DNA of 64,000 nt from Exiguobacterium aestuarii (GTDB lineage Bacteria > Bacillota > Bacilli > Exiguobacteriales > Exiguobacteriaceae). Location: contig NZ_JAIVAC010000001.1 of assembly GCF_020171655.1 (NCBI RefSeq), forward strand, positions 1,550,001 through 1,614,000. Reading direction: 5' to 3'. The notes under the pieces are model-generated. The model saw only the letters and a list, made by a program, of their open reading frames with translations, made no database searches and was not told where the DNA came from. Positions 62,143-64,000 of the stretch are shown piece after piece; the first letter of the stretch is position 1; each line of letters begins with the position of its first letter. The translations under genes and the position numbers were made by a program.

Positions 62143-62586
62143 ATGAACAGCTTAGACCTCGCACGTACTACTTCTATTCCTTCCGCTCAACACGACTTCG
62201 ACCAGGCCGACCTGACGTTTTCAGCGACCGAATGGGATACATACCGACCGGAACAAGGAAAACCAATCTCGTATAAAGAGCAACATTTGATTGTCTATCC
62301 GCTCAAAGAATTGAGCCGTGCCTTTAGTGTGGCCGGCATCCCGCGCAGCCAACAACAGTTGATCAAATGGGAGACAGATGGCGTATTGCCAGCTACCCCG
62401 TTCACATTTGGCCGGAAACGATTCTATACGGAAAATCAGATTCGTACCATTGTCGACATCGCATTAGAATGCGGATTGCGTCCACGGACACATGTCAAAA
62501 AGACAAACTTCTCGGAATTGGCGCATCATGAATTGACGTACATATTACAACTCGAACTGAACGCCTATGAAGCGCCTGTCGTCTGA
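62143..62586 (+). CDS. MerR-like HTH protein
   Basis: 147 residues. An N-terminal part of about 60 residues without known fold is followed by a MerR-type winged helix (about 66-125): LSRAFSVAGIPRSQQQLIKWETDGVLP and the wing GRKRFYTENQIRTIVDIAL. The typical dimerisation coiled coil is missing; only some 25 residues follow. The start at 62143 fits AGAAGGAG. It is divergent from the small-protein operon and may control it through the repeats in between. Confidence 0.68.
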   Translation: MNSLDLARTTSIPSAQHDFDQADLTFSATEWDTYRPEQGKPISYKEQHLIVYPLKELSRAFSVAGIPRSQQQLIKWETDGVLPATPFTFGRKRFYTENQIRTIVDIALECGLRPRTHVKKTNFSELAHHELTYILQLELNAYEAPVV

Positions 62587-62592
62587 GCAGGC

Positions 62593-62633
62593 AAAAGCCA
62601 TCCGCCATGATGCTCATGACGAATGGCTTTTTT
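62593..62633. terminator. Bidirectional terminator
   Basis: Outer stem AAAAGCCAT (62593-62601) with ATGGCTTTT (62623-62631) and an inner CATGA/TCATG stem, then TTTTTT. It serves the MerR-like gene and the convergent yxeA-like gene. Confidence 0.8.
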
Positions 62634-62634
62634 G

Positions 62635-62979
62635 TTACTGATTTCGAATGACCGGATTTGGTACGTCCTCGCGTAAGACTTCATCATACGACGTAACGGT
62701 ATCCCCGTCCTTAACGTATAAGCGCAAATACGCGCCTTCTCGAAGTTCTTTTCCTGCGGTAAACGTGACTTCTTTCGACTCCCCTTCTGACGTATACGCG
62801 GGTTGCGTGTACACGTATCGTTTCATCACATCCCCATTTTCAAGTGTCGTCTCTTCCACATCACTCGGTGTTTGAACTTCCACAAACAAGGTGTCTTTTC
62901 CAAATCGATTCCAATCCACTTGCAATAAACCCGCGAGGAGTAGGATGGCAACTACTCCCATTCCAATCCATTTCTTCAT
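62635..62979 (-). CDS. YxeA-family protein
   Basis: 114 residues. An N-terminal membrane anchor or signal (IGMGVVAILLLAGLLQV) is followed by a small strand-rich domain (LENGDVMKRYVYTQPAYTSEG, LREGAYLRLYVKDGDTV). This matches the YxeA (DUF1093) family. In B. subtilis, yxeA sits with the YxdLM peptide-sensing/export genes. Here it follows the BceB-type permease by 13 bases on the same strand, so the context agrees. Function is unknown. Confidence 0.8.
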   Translation of the reverse strand: MKKWIGMGVVAILLLAGLLQVDWNRFGKDTLFVEVQTPSDVEETTLENGDVMKRYVYTQPAYTSEGESKEVTFTAGKELREGAYLRLYVKDGDTVTSYDEVLREDVPNPVIRNQ

Positions 62980-62992
62980 CTTTCTTCTCTCC

Positions 62993-64000
62993 TTATCGAA
63001 TGGCCGTCATGAACCGACGAACCGTGATCCCGTAATAGACCGCATAAATGGCCGTATAGACACCCATCCATGCGAGAACAGGCACCGTGAAATTCATACT
63101 TAACAAGTTTGAAAAGGCAATGAGGGCGACCGTCGCATGCAAAATCCCGAGTGCGAACGGTGCGAGGAAGACGACGATGATCTGTTGACGCACCGTGCGT
63201 CGCACGTCCCGTTCGGATATCCCGATTTTTTGCAAGATGGCGTACTTCGCCCGGTCATCCTCAGCTTCCGTCATCGTCTTGAAGTAGATGACGCTGCCTG
63301 TCGCAACGAGGAAGACGAGTCCGAGGAACGTTCCGACGAAGAGGAGGGCCCCGTTCATCGCCATCGTTTCCGCGTATACGTCCGGTGCGCTCGAGAACGA
63401 TTCGAGCCCGAGATTCGCCAAACGTTCAGATTGAACTTGTTGATCTTTGAACGACTCCGTGAGGGCGACGTGATACGTCTCGCTCGGCTCCGTCATCGCT
63501 TGAAACACATCGTCTGAGACGACGAGGAACGTACCACCGAACGTCATGACGTTGAGTGGTGAGGTTTCGGCGCGTGTCGCGACGTCAAACGTCCCTGCTG
63601 AAAGTTCGACCGATTCGATCCCCTCCGAGTAACGCTCGTCATAGAACGGGTCAACCCACAACACCTCGTCCTCCGGAAACGATGCAGGCTCTTCCTGTCC
63701 GAGACCTTCGAGAAGGTGACGATATGTCGACGCATCGATGACGCCAAGCTCTCGTTCTCCGTATTGTGCTTCCATTCGGATCGTCTTTTGTTCCACGTTT
63801 GATTCGAACGTCGCCCCTTTCACATCGACCGCCTCCCCTTTCCAGGCGTACGTGTACGGTGTATAGGATGCCACATTCTCTTCCGCGTAATAGTAGACAC
63901 TGAAGATGGCACCACCGGCCGTGATGGCCGTCGCACTGATGATACTGATCAACGTGAGCGTCTTGGCATTGCCACGGATGCGATAGAGAAGTTGTGACGT
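62993..64000 (-). CDS. BceB/YxdM-type FtsX permease (N-terminal part outside window)
   Basis: Partial gene. The frame is open to the last base of the window, and 335 C-terminal residues are seen. They start SQLLYRIRGNAKTLTLISIISAT, the typical loop and helix before the large extracellular domain of BceB-like permeases. That domain covers roughly 200 residues; three helices follow at the end (LLFVGTFLGLVFLVATGSVIY, IIVVFLAPFALGILHATVAL, VPVLAWMGVYTAIYAVYYG). These transporters act with a BceS-type kinase to sense and resist cell-wall-active peptides. The ATPase and two-component genes would be expected beyond the right edge. Confidence 0.85.
   Translation of the reverse strand, partial: TSQLLYRIRGNAKTLTLISIISATAITAGGAIFSVYYYAEENVASYTPYTYAWKGEAVDVKGATFESNVEQKTIRMEAQYGERELGVIDASTYRHLLEGLGQEEPASFPEDEVLWVDPFYDERYSEGIESVELSAGTFDVATRAETSPLNVMTFGGTFLVVSDDVFQAMTEPSETYHVALTESFKDQQVQSERLANLGLESFSSAPDVYAETMAMNGALLFVGTFLGLVFLVATGSVIYFKTMTEAEDDRAKYAILQKIGISERDVRRTVRQQIIVVFLAPFALGILHATVALIAFSNLLSMNFTVPVLAWMGVYTAIYAVYYGITVRRFMTAIR

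Noticed and set aside
1-64000. CRISPR array, tRNA or rRNA genes, prophage
   Set aside because: No regularly spaced repeats, no tRNA-like or rRNA sequence and no phage structural genes were seen on reading both strands; a tRNAscan or Rfam run would be decisive.

Overview
The window looks like chromosomal DNA of a low-to-mid GC Bacillota bacterium of the Exiguobacterium type. The evidence is strong AGGAGG-type ribosome binding sites, many ATGA start/stop overlaps, a tryptophan T-box leader, Fur, cre and TetR-type operator sites, and typical Bacilli families (YxeA, YvrJ, DUF1659/DUF2922, YclNOPQ-like, YvdRS-like). The genus is an inference from gene content, since no rRNA or tRNA gene is present.

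Layout. 1-2.8 kb: end of an ABC exporter (ATPase plus two ABC-2 permeases). 2.9-5.6 kb: a PAS/GGDEF/HD-GYP cyclic-di-GMP protein. 5.7-7.3 kb: a PadR regulator and chromate transporter ChrA. 7.4-9.2 kb: an OatA-like acyltransferase. 9.2-11.7 kb: a YdcF-like protein and a secreted 5'-nucleotidase. 12.2-30 kb: a clearly AT-rich surface polysaccharide locus. Its left, rightward half makes a UDP-ManNAcA precursor (UDP-GlcNAc 2-epimerase and UDP-ManNAc dehydrogenase) and carries a TagGH-like ABC exporter. Its right, leftward half carries a complete CMP-Kdo pathway (kdsA, kdsC, kdsD, kdsB), two KpsS-like capsule transferases, a GT2 enzyme and a GT2-TagF fusion. The halves are separated by decayed IS3 and ISL3 elements. 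30.5-33.4 kb: a secreted SH3-repeat/NlpC-P60 protein and two tandem small membrane paralogues. 33.4-35.6 kb: T-box controlled trpEG. 35.6-40.3 kb: a Fur-boxed petrobactin-type siderophore uptake operon ending in a flavin reductase. 40.4-44.5 kb: small membrane proteins, a PLC-like protein, a TetR/SMR efflux operon and a hypothetical gene. 44.5-46.4 kb: VOC protein and FetAB-like exporter. 46.7-51.6 kb: GntR regulator divergent from a fully overlapping chitobiose PTS operon with a ChbG deacetylase. 51.6-57 kb: kinase-like protein, AI-2E family protein, a membrane pseudoprotease, small proteins, TPR protein, SDR. 57-60.8 kb: two chemoreceptors. 60.9-62.6 kb: a small-protein operon (DUF1659-like twice, YvrJ, DUF2922, and an extra 19-codon ORF) and a MerR-like regulator. 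62.6-64 kb: YxeA and the C-terminal part of a BceB-type permease.

The most notable system is the polysaccharide locus. Kdo synthesis and KpsS-like transferases are hallmarks of Gram-negative group 2 capsules. Here they sit in an operon with a teichoic-acid-type polymerase, close to a teichoic-acid-type exporter, in a Gram-positive background. I infer a Kdo-containing, glycerol- or polyol-phosphate cell-surface polymer. No experimental evidence for it is available in the sequence itself.
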